A stretch of DNA of 64,000 nt, from positions 1,736,001-1,800,000 of the forward strand of contig JARUPY010000085.1 of NCBI GenBank assembly GCA_029817715.1, in the 5' to 3' direction. This document shows, in pieces, positions 43,003 through 55,656 of the stretch. The notes under the pieces were generated by a model. The model worked only from the letters and a program-made list of their open reading frames with translations. It searched no databases and had not been told where the DNA came from. The translations under genes were made by a program, and so were the position numbers. Position 1 is the stretch's first letter. Each line of letters begins with the position of its first letter. The stretch is from Melastoma dodecandrum. Lineage: Eukaryota > Streptophyta > Magnoliopsida > Myrtales > Melastomataceae.

Positions 43003-46000
43003 ATGGGGAAGCGGAAGAAGGGTAGGGAATCTGAAGCCGATGGAACTGGCGGCCGTGACAGCGATCAGTACGAGGACTCGTCATCGGTTAGTCTGTGTCC
43101 TGATTGTCCTTGTCACTTTGTCTCCTTTTTAACTCTGGTACGGCCAATAACGGACTTAATTGCTTCCTAGGACGTTGAGAGTGGTTCGGATTATGTGGAT
43201 GAGTTCGGCGGAGATGATGAAGAGGGCCACCACATCGGCTCCGACTCTGATGGTGAGGGGCGGGACTCCCGCAGAGGACACGATGAGATGGAACAACTTG
43301 AGAAGGAGTACATGGACTTGCGCAACAAGGAGTCGTGAGTTCCCTTGTTCTTTGTCCCTAGTTTCTATAGATCATTATGGTAGATGCATGTTGGGTCTAT
43401 CAGAGTTCATCTTCATCCAGACCTAATTCTTATTGATCGGAACATTGATTGGTTTAGTTGCTTAGTTTGGGATGGTTCTTGATTATAGCGAGTGTTCTTT
43501 TTCAGAGATGTTTTAGAGAATCTGAAGCGTCATAAGGATGAAGACCTTCTGAAAGGTCATGCAATAAAAAACCAAAAGGTACATTCCTTTGTTGAGTGAC
43601 AACGATCTTCAATTCTGAGCACTGGAGAGGATTCACTCCCCTCAATTTGTAGGCTTTGTGGGACAGAACACTGGAATTGAGATTTCTGATTCAGAAAGCA
43701 TTCACGAGTTCAAACCAATTACCACAGGTCCGCCTATTGATCGATTCTCATACCAGTAGTTTATGTGCAGTGTGCTCTTGTATTCTTTATCGAATGTTGA
43801 TGTACATGCAGGACCCTTTAAGAACATCTTTCTGTAAGACAGATGAAAAGGTCGATGAAGCATTTAAGGAACTTCTGACCTCAACAAAGGAGACCCTGAA
43901 TTCAATTTTGGAACTACAAAAGGTATGCGATTAATTCTTGGTAGCAAAGAACCTTCTTTATTTTATTTTCCTGGCTGCTTTCGTCTCAGATTCAGTAAGG
44001 ACAGAATGTTTCTTAAAGTATTTTTGTCTTATTTGGGGAATTAGCGATGATGAACCTCTAATGAGGATGTGATGTGTGTATTATTTTAAAATAATCATGG
44101 TTCTTTTTCTATCCCGTTTTTTTCAATCTACGGTATTTAATTAAACTATTCTCAGCGCCCTTGTTTTTTGTTTTCGAATTTGAATTTTCTGATAGAGCAT
44201 GTATTGTTTTGGGGGGTTGGTGGTGGGGGCTTCTGGGTCATGTGTATGATTCTCCATATGATTTGAATATGCACTCCATTGTCAGGCCTTGCTCGACAAC
44301 AATCCTGCTATTTCTCCCACAGAAGAAGGTACTAGCTGAACCCTTATTTAAGTTTCTTCTGCTTAATACTAGTAGCTCCTGGCTCCTGCCAACTAGTATT
44401 TTCATTCTTTTAACTTTGGTCCAGAGTCAATCAGAATGAGATCATAATTGATATCCCCATCTTTGTATTCCTTTATTAAGAAAATAAATTTTGTTGTACC
44501 CTCTTTACTGGAAAATATGTTACAACATGTGTGGATCCATACTCAGGTGGTTCTGCGCAACCTTCGGAAAAGTATTCAAAGGATTTAAAAGAACTTGACA
44601 ATGACTGTAACGATGAATGGAAGCAAATTTCGGAAATGCATAGGAGGTATTTTGTAGGTGATATGTTAATTCTGTGACTATGGTCACAGCTGGCAATGGA
44701 GAATGATCATAACAATGATTTTACGAACAGACCTGAATAAGTTTTGTTCTTTGTTAACTGCAGAATGGCTACATTTAGAGACAAGTCAGTAGATAAATGG
44801 TACCGCAAAACACAAGTGACCACAGGTGCTGCAGCCATGAAAAACAAATTGCATGCCTTTAATCAGGTTGGTCCTAGGAAAAAAATGGAACAGATTGTTT
44901 TATGTCTGCTGTAGAGACTGAAATGTTTGAACGGCCGTTGAACAGAATATTAGTGAGCAAGTATCTAGTCACATGAGAGATCCCAGCAGAATGATTAAGC
45001 AGATGCAGCAGAGAAGGTCCACAGTTTGCATATTTGGATCAGTAAGTCTTTGCCCTATCATCTGCTAGGCATTAGGTGCTACATATATGAAAGGTCACCT
45101 ATCCTGTGATGAAGTTACATGCCTCACTTTTTTGATGCCTCTTATTGTCAGCAGGTTCCTTGGCATGTGGAGACCTCAGAAAAAGAGGTGAGCTTTTTCT
45201 GTATTGAGAATCTATATCCTACAGATTTTCATAATATGCATGCACACACATAATGGATCGTGCTACGCTTAATATGGCATTCACTATAGATTGCTTGCCA
45301 GTATTGCTGATTTCAATGAACCTGGAAATTTGATCCTTCCCTTTTTCCCTCGCATTGGTGGAAGTTACAAGCACTTCTTGTTATGGCCTGAGATCCATGG
45401 GCCAAATAATGAAAAGGGTTGGGGCCATGATAAAGACAGTTCTACAATTTTCCAATCCACGGGGAAATTATTAAAAAGGACCGAGGGCTTTGATAGTGAC
45501 AACGCTCCCTATAGCTTATTTTATTTCGTAATAATAGATCTTTTTGTATATTGTTACAAGGGAATCTTGTAAATAGCAATAATAAAATCAACTTAAATGA
45601 TGCCATCCGAGCCACAGAATTAATTTGTGTTCTGGCAAAAGTTGTATCCATTATATATATTCTTTTTAATAATACCATCCATCTTTTGGCAGGAGCCAAA
45701 TGTAGAGGGTGACCCTGAACTTTTGGATGATGCAGAATTTTATCAGCAATTGTTGAAGGAATTTTTTGAGACATTTGACTCAACGTCATCAGGTACTTAT
45801 GGCAGTGTCGATGCATATAGCCATACTCCTTACATTTCCATGCACTAAAAGTTGCTAATATATTATGTGTACTCGCCGGAGTGTAATCACCACATGTGAT
45901 GTATCTCACCATATTCTCTTACTAAACATCTTTTGCAGAGGCAGCAATTTATGCTGTTAGAAGATTACAAAGCAAGAAAAGGAAAATCGTTGATCGGCGT

Positions 46001-46249
46001 GCTTCCAAAAGTCGGAAGATAAGGTGGTTTAATGCATGACATGCAGGGTTCTCTTGATGTCTTCATAATCATTTAAGGAGATAATTAATGTTTTTGATAC
46101 TTATTTACCTTGCCGACAGGTATAATGTGCACGAAAAGCTCCTCAATTTCATGGCTCCTCAACCCATGGAACTTCCTCCAATGGCGCCCAAGTTGTTTGA
46201 AAATTTGTTTGGATTGAAAACGTTGAAGAAAGCCCCCTATGTGGTGTAA
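43003..46249 (+). CDS. AATF/BFR2 (TRAUB family) nucleolar ribosome biogenesis protein
   Basis: About thirteen small exons were traced. The product starts MGKRKKGRESEAD and has an acidic Asp/Glu/Ser-rich segment (GSDYVDEFGGDDEEG). The AATF leucine-zipper-containing domain follows: LWDRTLELRFLIQKAFTSSN, DPLRTSFCKT, LDNDCNDEWKQISEMHRR, and MATFRDKSVDKWYRKTQVTT. Next come NISEQVSSHMRDPSRMIKQM, VEGDPELLDDAEFYQQLLKE, and the C-terminal TRAUB domain: RRLQSKKRKIVDRRASKSRK, then YNVHEKLLNFMAP and FENLFGLKTL. The family (yeast Bfr2, human AATF/Che-1) acts in the nucleolus in small-subunit pre-rRNA processing. The final exon ends at 46249, 375 bp from the convergent TTI1 stop. The start is the first ATG in good context upstream of the acidic segment. 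Confidence 0.92.
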
Positions 46250-46624
46250 GCATACGGTCATCTCTGCAGGTCCAGGGGCTGGTCTGGTGTGTATCCTCTG
46301 GGATTTTGTAGGATTTATTTACTTTTCTCATTTTTGTTATGAGGTACGGTCGGACATCCATTCGAGTGGCTCAGAGGTTGAAGTCATATTCCATTCTATT
46401 TTCGTTTCCATTTGTATCTCCCATCTCATACCAAGAGATCCCACCTAGGTTTAACCCAATCGCATTTGTTTTCCGGGGGAACTCCTTGGTTGGTTCTGTC
46501 TTGGATCGGTCACAGCGGTCGCACACGTGAAAAAGAACCACGCGATACGACCCATCGACTTCAATGATGATAATACTCAACAACAACAACAATTTCGTGA
46601 TCTCTATATCTGTTCAACTGTCCA
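46250..46624. other. Convergent intergenic region, AATF/TTI1 3' ends
   Basis: The 375 bp between two stop codons should contain both 3' UTRs. No other feature is seen. Confidence 0.5.
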
Positions 46625-49600
46625 TTATATAATAAGCGAATTAAGTTTGCTGAAAGTGGTTTCAACAGAGGACACGCTCAAGTCAAAGCCATAGGTGCGT
46701 CCTCCGTACTGAACATAGAGGTAATCTTTCGGTGATGTGGGAGGGGGCAAGACCTCGCTCAATCCCGGCAAGCCGGGTGTAGGTGGCAAAGGGATGCTAT
46801 TCTTCTTCAGGGAGAAATAGACATCAGCCAGGAGGAGCCACACAAGGTCCTGATCGATGGATGCAAGTCCCCGAAGAGCTTTCATGGCCGCATCATGAAG
46901 CCCCACAACACCACTGCATGCAATCCCGACAACAAGACCACTCACCTTCTTCAAAACCAATTCCAAGGCCTTCGCACTCTTCTTATTCAGAGCCAGATCA
47001 GCAATCATGCTGAGAACTGCAACTTGAACTTTCAGATTGGACACCTCCGCCAAGGGTTCATCAGAGGAATGTGGCGTTATGCTCCTAAAAGGAAGCTGCA
47101 ATGGCATACTCTCCTTCCGCGTGTTGGGCATCGTGTGAAATGCCGATGTGGTCAGGAATCTCCAGAAATTATTACCGTCGTTGAGAAAGCGGCGGCAAAA
47201 GAAATCTCCGCCACATATCTGAACTGTCGAGCAGATGACACCTAAGCATTTCCTCACAACCTGGAAGGTAATAAAAGTACATATCGAAGAACCCGTCCAA
47301 ACAGATCGTACAACATGAGGGAAGGCAAGACAAAGGAAGATTATGAGATGAGAAGAAAACGCACCGCCGGGTTCCTGTTTTGGACAGACACTACAAGGAA
47401 GGGCCATATACGGTTCATGGATGGAAGGAGCCTATTCTCATCAGTTGCTTCAGCAACCTCCAAGGTATCTTTAAGCCCATATAAGGAACACGACTCAATT
47501 ATCTCTTCGATTTCTTCTTTAGTTTCCTTTTCATGCTTATAGGCTGCTTCCACATTCGACAACGCCGATATCCCATCCTTCAATCCGTAAGACAGGCCAA
47601 GTTGAGAAAATAACTTGAAAAACAATAAAGTGAAGCTCAAGAAGCTGTTCAAGCAGTGCAAAAGAGAGCAACCTTTGCAATGAAAAAGAGAACATTGTGA
47701 TTCATAAGTACAAGTGCTAGTTGCCCAGATGCCAGGGAAATTGCTATAAAAGAGTTTTCATAGCCAAGTTATAATACCTCTATAATGTCGGCCGCTGCCA
47801 AGCACAATGATTGCACCGTCGAAGCAAGCAAAGGTGTTGCAGCAATTAAACATGAAGAAGTGATCGATCCAACTATCCGTCTATACCTTCTTGAATCAGC
47901 TAGCTTGACTGTCATTTCTTCTACCTCTGCATTGACCTCTTGACAGTAAGTTTAATGGTCATTTTGCTTTAAATTTAGTTTGAAAATGAAGATTTCCCTT
48001 TTCTGATTTTATATTTTTATTTGGTCAATCCACAATGGAGTTTCTTTTATTAGAAAAGCACCATGTTTCTCAAATGTAGAGATCCAAATGTAGAAATATA
48101 AGGACATCCCCAGAGTCACCACGGCAAATGCAAAAGCCAGGAAGACACGCATGCATGTGTGTGTGTGCAACTATAACGATGTCTTCACATCCACATCCCA
48201 CGTGTCAGCAAAATGAAATATTTGTCAACTGCACTGTGGCTTGCTCTCAAATGTAGATACATTAATTTTAACAAAGATATTGTCCCGACTGGTGCCTACC
48301 TGATTCGGTGAAACAGGGACCCCTGGAGTCCCTTTCTGGTACACCATTGCTCATTTCTGACGCTCTATGCGTCACATGCTCAAGAAAAGACTTTGCTTCA
48401 TTGGGTAGTGTATTTGCCTCGTGCTTCAGAGACTTCGCTATTTGGTAAACTGCCTAAATCATACATGCATGCATATATCAGCTGGCCAAGATGATTGAAA
48501 AGTGGTCCATGAAAGATCGCATAAAGGTTAGAAATTTATAAGCAATTATTGTGCTTTGGACCAAAAAAGAAACTACACACGAAAAAACAAACACAGATAT
48601 ACATCGGAGTTCATACTAAATCAGTGTGATATAAACATGGGAATCATATCGGACAAGCATGTCCTCCTCATGCTTCTTTAAATTAATTAGTAAGCAGACA
48701 ATCCTAAAAGAAACAAGTTCAAAGTTTACACTTCCTTAATCGCATAGGTCTAGCAATTACGGGGGAAATTGTGCCATCCACTCTGTTAAAACTAGGAAGA
48801 AACTAACAATTCTTGCAGAAATCCAATTACAATAGAAAATGCTCTACACATGCAAGCAACAAATCCAAAGAGCAAGGCAGGGAATCTTCCGCGGCTTGAA
48901 AGTTCATTGACCAGCGGAATGAAAAGAGGAAAACCTAAAAGAATAGAATGCTAAAGAAGCACATCCAATGTTAAGGAAACATCAGAAATAAATCAAACCT
49001 TTAGAAAAGGAATTGTTAGATCCGGATGTTGATTCCTGCCGAGGATCTCGAGCTCGTGAGAAACAGAGTGCATCTATATTTTTCAGGAAGAAAAAGGAAA
49101 GATTAGAATACCCATTAAAAGGAGAAGTTAATGGTGAGATTCAAAGGACATGTTTGTGCAGATATGAGGACAATTGTTTCACTTAGACGCTAACATATTC
49201 CAGGTAAAAGGATTCCCGCAATAGTGAGATGAGAACTGCCATCAGATAAGATGGGTGCAGAATGCCTCACGGATGGTTACCAGATAACTCAAGTTACTAC
49301 TGACATTTACAAGATGTAACAAGTTTCCACAGAAAAAATTCAGTCTCTGACTAAAACAAATGCAAATTGAGTAGGATAACAATACCGGTTCTTCAAACAG
49401 CGGCAAAATCTTTTCAGCAACTCCAACATAAGAGAACATAGCAGCAAGAACATTAGGAACATGAGGATTGAGATCCAAATGACGTAACTGCTGGCAAATG
49501 GAGTCTATTAAATAGTCCGCATTTGCCACAACTAGATGGCCCACCTGAAAATTACCAAAGAAGATATCCTCAGCCACTTGCCAATACTCCAGAAGAAAAT

Positions 49601-52600
49601 GTGTCTAGATGAAACTCACCGACTTGTAGCCTAAGTTAAATGCTATCGCTTGCAGGACACCGTCGCAAGTAGATCTAACTTGAAGTTCAAGAGAGACAAG
49701 ATTCTCAAGCAGAATGTAAATGGATGTATGAAGAAATCCACTCAAAGCAAACTGGTGTCCAAGACAGATACAAAAAGTGCCTATTCCCTGTAGAATGACC
49801 TGCCACAGATATAAAGAAAATAAAGAAACAAAGTTAATTAAGATAACGAGTAATAGGAGAACTGGCAGGACAATAGATGTACAAAATTGTATTGCCTCAT
49901 GTAAATTGGTGACATCAGTAAAGAAATGCAATGGCATATCTTCTGCTTCACCATCAAATTCCACAGGAGAGGGCCCTCGTTCAATTGATAGATACCACAC
50001 TTCAGGAGATAAATATTCATGCAATATTCCACCGATGCAGTCAATCAACTGACTTCTTGTGCTATTTTCTTTTGGACGACTCCATGCAGATTGGCAATTA
50101 ACATGCTGAGGACCCTCCAAGTTAACCTTCTGTAACATGTCAGCATCTAAAGCAGACCTATGAAATGTCTCAGACAAGCTTTCAACAGCTTTATCTGATA
50201 AACCATAGATCAACTCATTGAGAATACAAACAGCCGTGCTCGCTTTCCGCAACAACAGCCCTGAACCAGTTCTATTGTACCAAGAAATCCAACTCTCATT
50301 GTTGTAGTCTCTCATTCGAATTTCAAGGATCAACTGGCGCAAATATTGGAGAGGAATATCAAGAAGAACAGCTGACACATGCCCTTCACCTCTAGGATCT
50401 ACCAAATTGGGAAAAGGAACTGTGAGAAAAGAATACAGGCAATCAGAAATAATTGGATGGTTGAGCCTTGATATGACCTGCCAATAAAGCCGAGCCTACT
50501 AGTCGAAGAATATTTGCTAGGGTACTGTACAATCTATAGCTGCCAATGTAACCAAACCAAGGGGGCATGGTGGGAAATTCATATCTCTTCTTAACAATTC
50601 CTTGTTGATGCATTGTTTTTTCCTCTGAAGAAGAGCACTGTCTTGAAATTTGTTGTGGGTAAGCACCCATCAATATTTTACTGTTCTCAATGTCACGCGA
50701 CACAGCATTCAGTTCTGTAACAGACTGAATATATCCCTTAGAATACGATCTTTCTAGGACTAGTCTTTCCAAGGAACCACTAAAACCTGTACTCTGTCCG
50801 AGACAGCAAGCAATGGAGTCCAAAAATGCAGCAGCTTTTACCTGCATATATTGTTGAAGCATTCACCAATGCAAAGTCAAATGTAACTTAGTATATGAAC
50901 CCAAGCATTCCTGCCTCTAATCATTACAAAGTAACTGAACATAATTTTCTTCCGAAGAACAACAATCACGGAACTTACCGGGGAGTAAAGAAGTTGATCC
51001 ACTGTAAAGGAAGGACCAGAATAGTATAAGATCACAAGTAGTTTCCTAGCAGTAGATAATGTGAAGGTCTCTTCAGCTGTAAGTAACACACCAGGAAGCT
51101 TTTCCACCAGCCTAAAACAAACAAAACACAGATTAGACTCGACGAATATGAGAGCAACAAACCTATCAAAGCTTCATTACAACTGAACTATCTCAGACCT
51201 GCTCAACATTTCAGCACCATCATCTTTAAGATTGTATCTTCCAGAACAAGAAAATAAAAACTGAAGGATCTCCTGCGCAGAACTGGAAACCTCTTCTGAA
51301 TCATCCACTACCAGAGCACACAAACATTCCTATACCAGTATCCAAAGCATATTAGAAGGGTCTCCATATTAGGATTGCACAAGTATTATTTTTTAAACAA
51401 GATTTTTTTTTTCTAGAAAACAGCTCAAAATAGATGAATTCTAGCGGAAACAAAAAAAGCAAGGCGACAAGCCCATGAATTTGCCAACAGTGCTTTATTT
51501 CCACTCACCAAAAGCATCACTCGGCTATCTTTCAGGGTGTGCGCACACTTCAACAGAAGCCCTCTTATGGCAGCAACAAGTGCTTTCCTCAACTTCTTTT
51601 CAGGATGTAAAGAAAACTGCAAAGCACATTAAAGTATTAGGTGTAAGCATTGCACAGACAAATCACCTCCACTACTTTATGCAAAAGTTTCTGTGGAATG
51701 CTTGCAGACACGTACAGAAGGGAAGGTAGAAGTAAGCAATTTCTGAATGTTGGCAGACGTTTCCCCAACCCAAGCCTTGGTCCTGTTGACTCTAAAGGAT
51801 CCCGACAGCTTACCAGGGATATTCTTCTTCAGCCCATGAGTGCCATATTTTACAGGCAAATTTCTCTCAACCTCATCGGTAGTGTCTTCAACATCCAACC
51901 CTCGAACTTGGCCTTTGGAGGGTAATCGACGAAGTTCCTCGAGAAATGCACTCGGTTCTTGGAAGGGAGATGCATCTTCGGGGTGGGTAGCATTTAACAA
52001 TGTTCCAGAGGAAGGCCGATTAGCTTCATCATCAAGAACAATCATAAGATACTCAGCCAATCCTCGGATTGCCTGGTTGATAGACTCAACATTCCCACCA
52101 GCACCACTCAACATCGCCCGGGAGACATGCAAGACTTTTATAAATTTACTCACAACACCGGGCAAAAAGAATCCTAAAGCATCAGCAGTGCCAACCTGCA
52201 TAACACGATTCATTCACGGAAAATTTCATGTTGGCAAAAGTTCCCTTGAAAGAGTGATGTAGGAAGATTTATAAAAACGCCAGAAGAATTCCACCTGCAA
52301 TATGCTTAGCACAATTACCTTGGCGACGAGAATTCTTACTGTCAAAAACGCCTCAATACGCAGCCTAGAATTGCCTAGATGCCCACGTTCAGCTTCTGTA
52401 TCTGCAGCCTTTGCGGGAGATCCACATCAATAATGGGTTCAAAAACACAAGTAGACATTTTTAAACCTTCTTTTGCATACCTGAAGGAGAAGCGACAACC
52501 AGTGCCCCACAGCAGGAGCCGCAGCTTCAGACTGCAGAAAAGCAAGCAAACACCCTCCTTGCTCTGTGGTAAAGGTTTGGGATCGGATAGAATCAGCAGC

Positions 52601-53623
52601 CATGCATTTCTCCTCCTCAAAAAGAGCAGGGAGACCAACAACTTGCTTGCATGCACACGAGTAATCAGAGCACGTGGACAAGTTAGCAACTAAAGCCTTG
52701 AAACACTTGATTACTCCCTCGCGAAACTCTTCCGTGGCCACCGACGTAGGAAGGAGTGCCCCAGAGGTCAATTTCTTAATAATCATAACCATCTGCAATG
52801 ATATTCCAGCATCCAGGTTGAAGCAAACGAAATGGTGAACCAGCATGAGCGAGAGGTATCCATCGACAGCTACTATACGGGTAAGAAACGGCAACCCTTG
52901 GCCTTAAAAGAATCAGCTAAAAAAAACAAACATCACTCTCTGTTGCATCCAATCTAAGAACTCGAGTTTTCCTGAACTACATGCCGGGGAGAGTGCTTTT
53001 TTGCTTTTGCCTTTATTTGGTAGAGAGTAACTAAAGAAAGGGGAAAACAACAAAGAACCTGCTCGATGGTCGCGGGAGAACATTTCAGGAGGAGAACCTC
53101 CAAGCACTCGAGAGAGCGTTCCGCTACCATATCGCTGATTCGGAAGGGCTGTTGTGGTGGGGGAGCAGGAGAATGGTCAGCCCCCAAACTACTTTTACGA
53201 GGGGTCCTGCACTCCACCGCAGCATCGAGAAGGAGCAGCAAAGGGAAGAGAGAATAGCTACACAAGGGAAGGGAAGGAAGACATCATCATTAAGTTAATT
53301 AGGTAGAGAAAAAAGGAATGCACCTGACAGGTTCAGAAAGCGTGGTCAAGAGCGGCAGAAACGCAGGTAATCTCAATAAACCAAACCCAAAAGCAAGGAA
53401 GGGGAGGGCAAAAGGGGTGGTACTCGAAGAAAGGCTGGAGGGAGCGGGGAGAAGAGGCGCGGAGGAAGAGGAGGAAAGAATCGAGGGAGGAATGGTTCCT
53501 GGCGGTGGGAGTAGGGTTGTGGAGGAGGTCAAGCAGTTCCAGGCAGTAGGGCTTTAGCTCTTCAAAAGTCCTGCGTCTCTCATCCGATTCTTCCTCCCCA
53601 ACTCTGCCGAAGACTCCCTCCAT
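46625..53623 (-). CDS. TTI1: TELO2-interacting protein 1 homolog (TTI1), ARM/HEAT-repeat protein
   Basis: A minus-strand gene of at least a dozen exons. It starts MEGVFGRVGEEESDERRRTF and reads FEELKPYCLELLDLL and SLQPFF/DYSLFPLLLLLDAAV across the first intron. Further exons include MVAERSLECLEVLLLKCSPA, TEEFREGVIKCFKALVANLS, LGFFLPGVVSKFIKVLHVSR, KKLRKALVAAIRGLLLKCA, PTMPPWFGYIGSYRLYSTLA, HLDLNPHVPNVLAAMFSYVG, and the terminal VAVLSMIADLALNKKSAKAL with the end YVQYGGRTYGFDLSVSSVE. Amphipathic Leu-rich helices throughout fit HEAT repeats. TTI1 with TEL2 and TTI2 forms the TTT co-chaperone complex that matures PIKK kinases (TOR, ATM, ATR). The family is about 1,300 residues long and the span fits. 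The stop is at 46625. Internal exon borders were not all computed. Confidence 0.9.
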
Positions 53624-54073
53624 CAGAGAGAATCCCGTGGGTGGAAACCGGGAACGACGAATTTTAGGCGGAGGTCGGAGCAGAGCAGGTACTCCTCTCC
53701 CTCTGCCCCCCTCCCTCCCTCTTCTTCCACTTGAGATTCTGGAGAGCGCTTGTCAACCAAATGGGCCGGCCGGGTGGCCATTCTCTGTAATATGAGGGGA
53801 GGCCCCCCAATCAGCACTTCAGTCTAATAAACTAAACATTACGTCATGATGTCTACAGAAAAAACAGGGGGGAGTTGGGGGTTGTTGGTTTAATCCTGCG
53901 ATCACAGAATTTGGGAAAGGATTGCTGCAAGTCCTAACAGGAACGAAGGGGATGGGGTCCAAAGGATTTGTTTCTTATCTACAGGTCTGGGTTACATTTT
54001 ACACGCTGAAGGCAGCTTGTCTTTTTTTTTTTTCCTTCTCTGAGCCTAACCAAAAGAAAAGAAACCTCACAAA
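53624..54073. other. Intergenic region between TTI1 5' end and MYB 3' end
   Basis: The two genes are in tandem on the minus strand, so this 450 bp must hold the MYB 3' UTR and the TTI1 promoter. No other feature is seen. Confidence 0.5.
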
Positions 54074-55656
54074 TCACGAGTTGTCGCTTGGGACGCTGCT
54101 GTCATCCCCGCTGACTTCCAGCCCCAGCTCCTTCTCCAGACGTCTCAACCAGCTCTTGTTCTCCTCAGCTATCTCCCCCGGCAACTGTGTCTCCTCCCCC
54201 AATACGTCCGCCCCGCGGGCGTCCATCCCTTCTACAAGGGGGCGCATCGGCTCCAGGCAGTCGAACGGGTTCCAGAAGTCGCAATCCAGTTCCAGCGGCA
54301 CTTCCATCCCCATGGCATTGTTTTCAACGAAGCAGTTGGGCTTGTCTACCTCTTCCAGCACGTTCTCGAGGCCAGGTCCCAAGTGGTCGAACAACGGGTC
54401 GAAGTTGCAGACGGATCCGTATTTCTGGGCGGAGACGGAGGAAATGGTGGAGGTGGAGGAGTCCCGCAGAGCGTTGTGGGTGGGGGGAGGAGGGGGAACG
54501 GGTTGTGGGGCGACCTTGGAAGGGAGGGGGGCGTAGTTGAGTTTGTCGACGGTGGAAGAGGAGGAGGATAGGGAAGGGGAAGGGGCAGAAGAGGAGTTTT
54601 GACTGGGAGGGTTAGACAGGCGCTTCTTCAGGTAAGTGTTCCAGACGTTCTTGATCTCGTTGTCGGTCCTGCCTGGGAGATGGGCGGCGATCTTGGACCA
54701 CCTGTTTTAACCAAAAAAACAACTATTCAGTCAATAATACACCAACACAACACAAGAAGGAAAGAAGGGAGAATATAAAGAGGAGGGGGTTATGTACTTG
54801 TTGCCGATGGAGTTGTGGAGGGAGATGATGGTGTCTTCCTCCTCCTCGCTGAAGTTGCCCCTCTTCACGTCGGGCCTCAGGTAATTAATCCATCTCAGTC
54901 TGCAGCTCTTCCCGCATCTCATCAGCCCTGCCAATAGGTATTACCATCATGTTCAAAATAAGGAGGGAAAAAGGAGAGCCTGTCAGCCCCAACAATCCGA
55001 CATTTGTTTTTACGATTTGGGCTGGGCCACTGGGTTATTCTGAACCAACAGGCGTACATTCCAATGTCTCCCTGCATGCAAAATCTCATGTACGTGGAAA
55101 TTCGCACACGTTCATTTATTAGGCAAAGGCATTTTGACTTTTTTTTTTTCCAAAGAGGCGCCTTTGGGTTAGATATTTACTACTTTTAACTACTCTACCA
55201 ACACCGGCAACCGGGTCAAGCCTAGTAAAAGCTGCTCCTCCGCCACCGGGGAAAGACAAACGTATGATCCACCCAAATTCCTACGACTTGTGTCATCCAT
55301 GGAACGAAACCCAGCCCCATGAGACAGAGAGACGAAAGGCCAGCTGGGAAGAAGAACCGAAACTGGACCATGATTATGTGTGGGAAAGAATAGGGGGGAA
55401 GTAATCAAATTTGGGGATGGAGCTATCTATATATGCAGTAGATATGATGTGATTGATATATGAAAGACTTACTGAAAGAAGAAGAAGAGACGGAGGAGGA
55501 GGAGGAGGGGGTGTTACCGGCTTGCTTGGGAAGAGAACGCCAGTTGTCGTGGCCGAACTTTTGGATGAAGGAGATGAGGAGGAGGTCCTCGGCGGGACTC
55601 CAAGGTCCCCTCTTGACCTTGCTTTTGTCGCAGCAGGGAGCCCTCCCTCTCCCCAT
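54074..55656 (-). CDS. R2R3-MYB transcription factor, subgroup 3 (MYB58/63-like)
   Basis: Three exons on the minus strand (55656-55518, 54927-54798, 54701-54074) join in phase to 298 residues, with the two introns at the usual R2R3-MYB positions. The N-terminus [20 protein letters not shown] leads into R2 with regularly spaced Trp (PWS, DNWRSLP, LRWINYL). R3 ([20 protein letters not shown], then [20 protein letters not shown]) has its first Trp replaced by Phe, as is normal. The [20 protein letters not shown] run and the tail are of the subgroup 3 type, whose Arabidopsis members MYB58 and MYB63 activate lignin genes. The C-terminus is Ser/Pro-rich then acidic ([20 protein letters not shown]), a possible activation domain. 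Neighbouring TTI1 also flanks MYB63 in Arabidopsis (from memory). Target genes are inferred only from family. Confidence 0.92.

Noticed and set aside
53299..53557. Open frames opposite the first exon of TTI1
   Set aside because: They are the antisense reading of a GC-rich Ser/Pro/Leu exon. The TTI1 N-terminus with FEELKPYCLELLDLL is the real coding strand.
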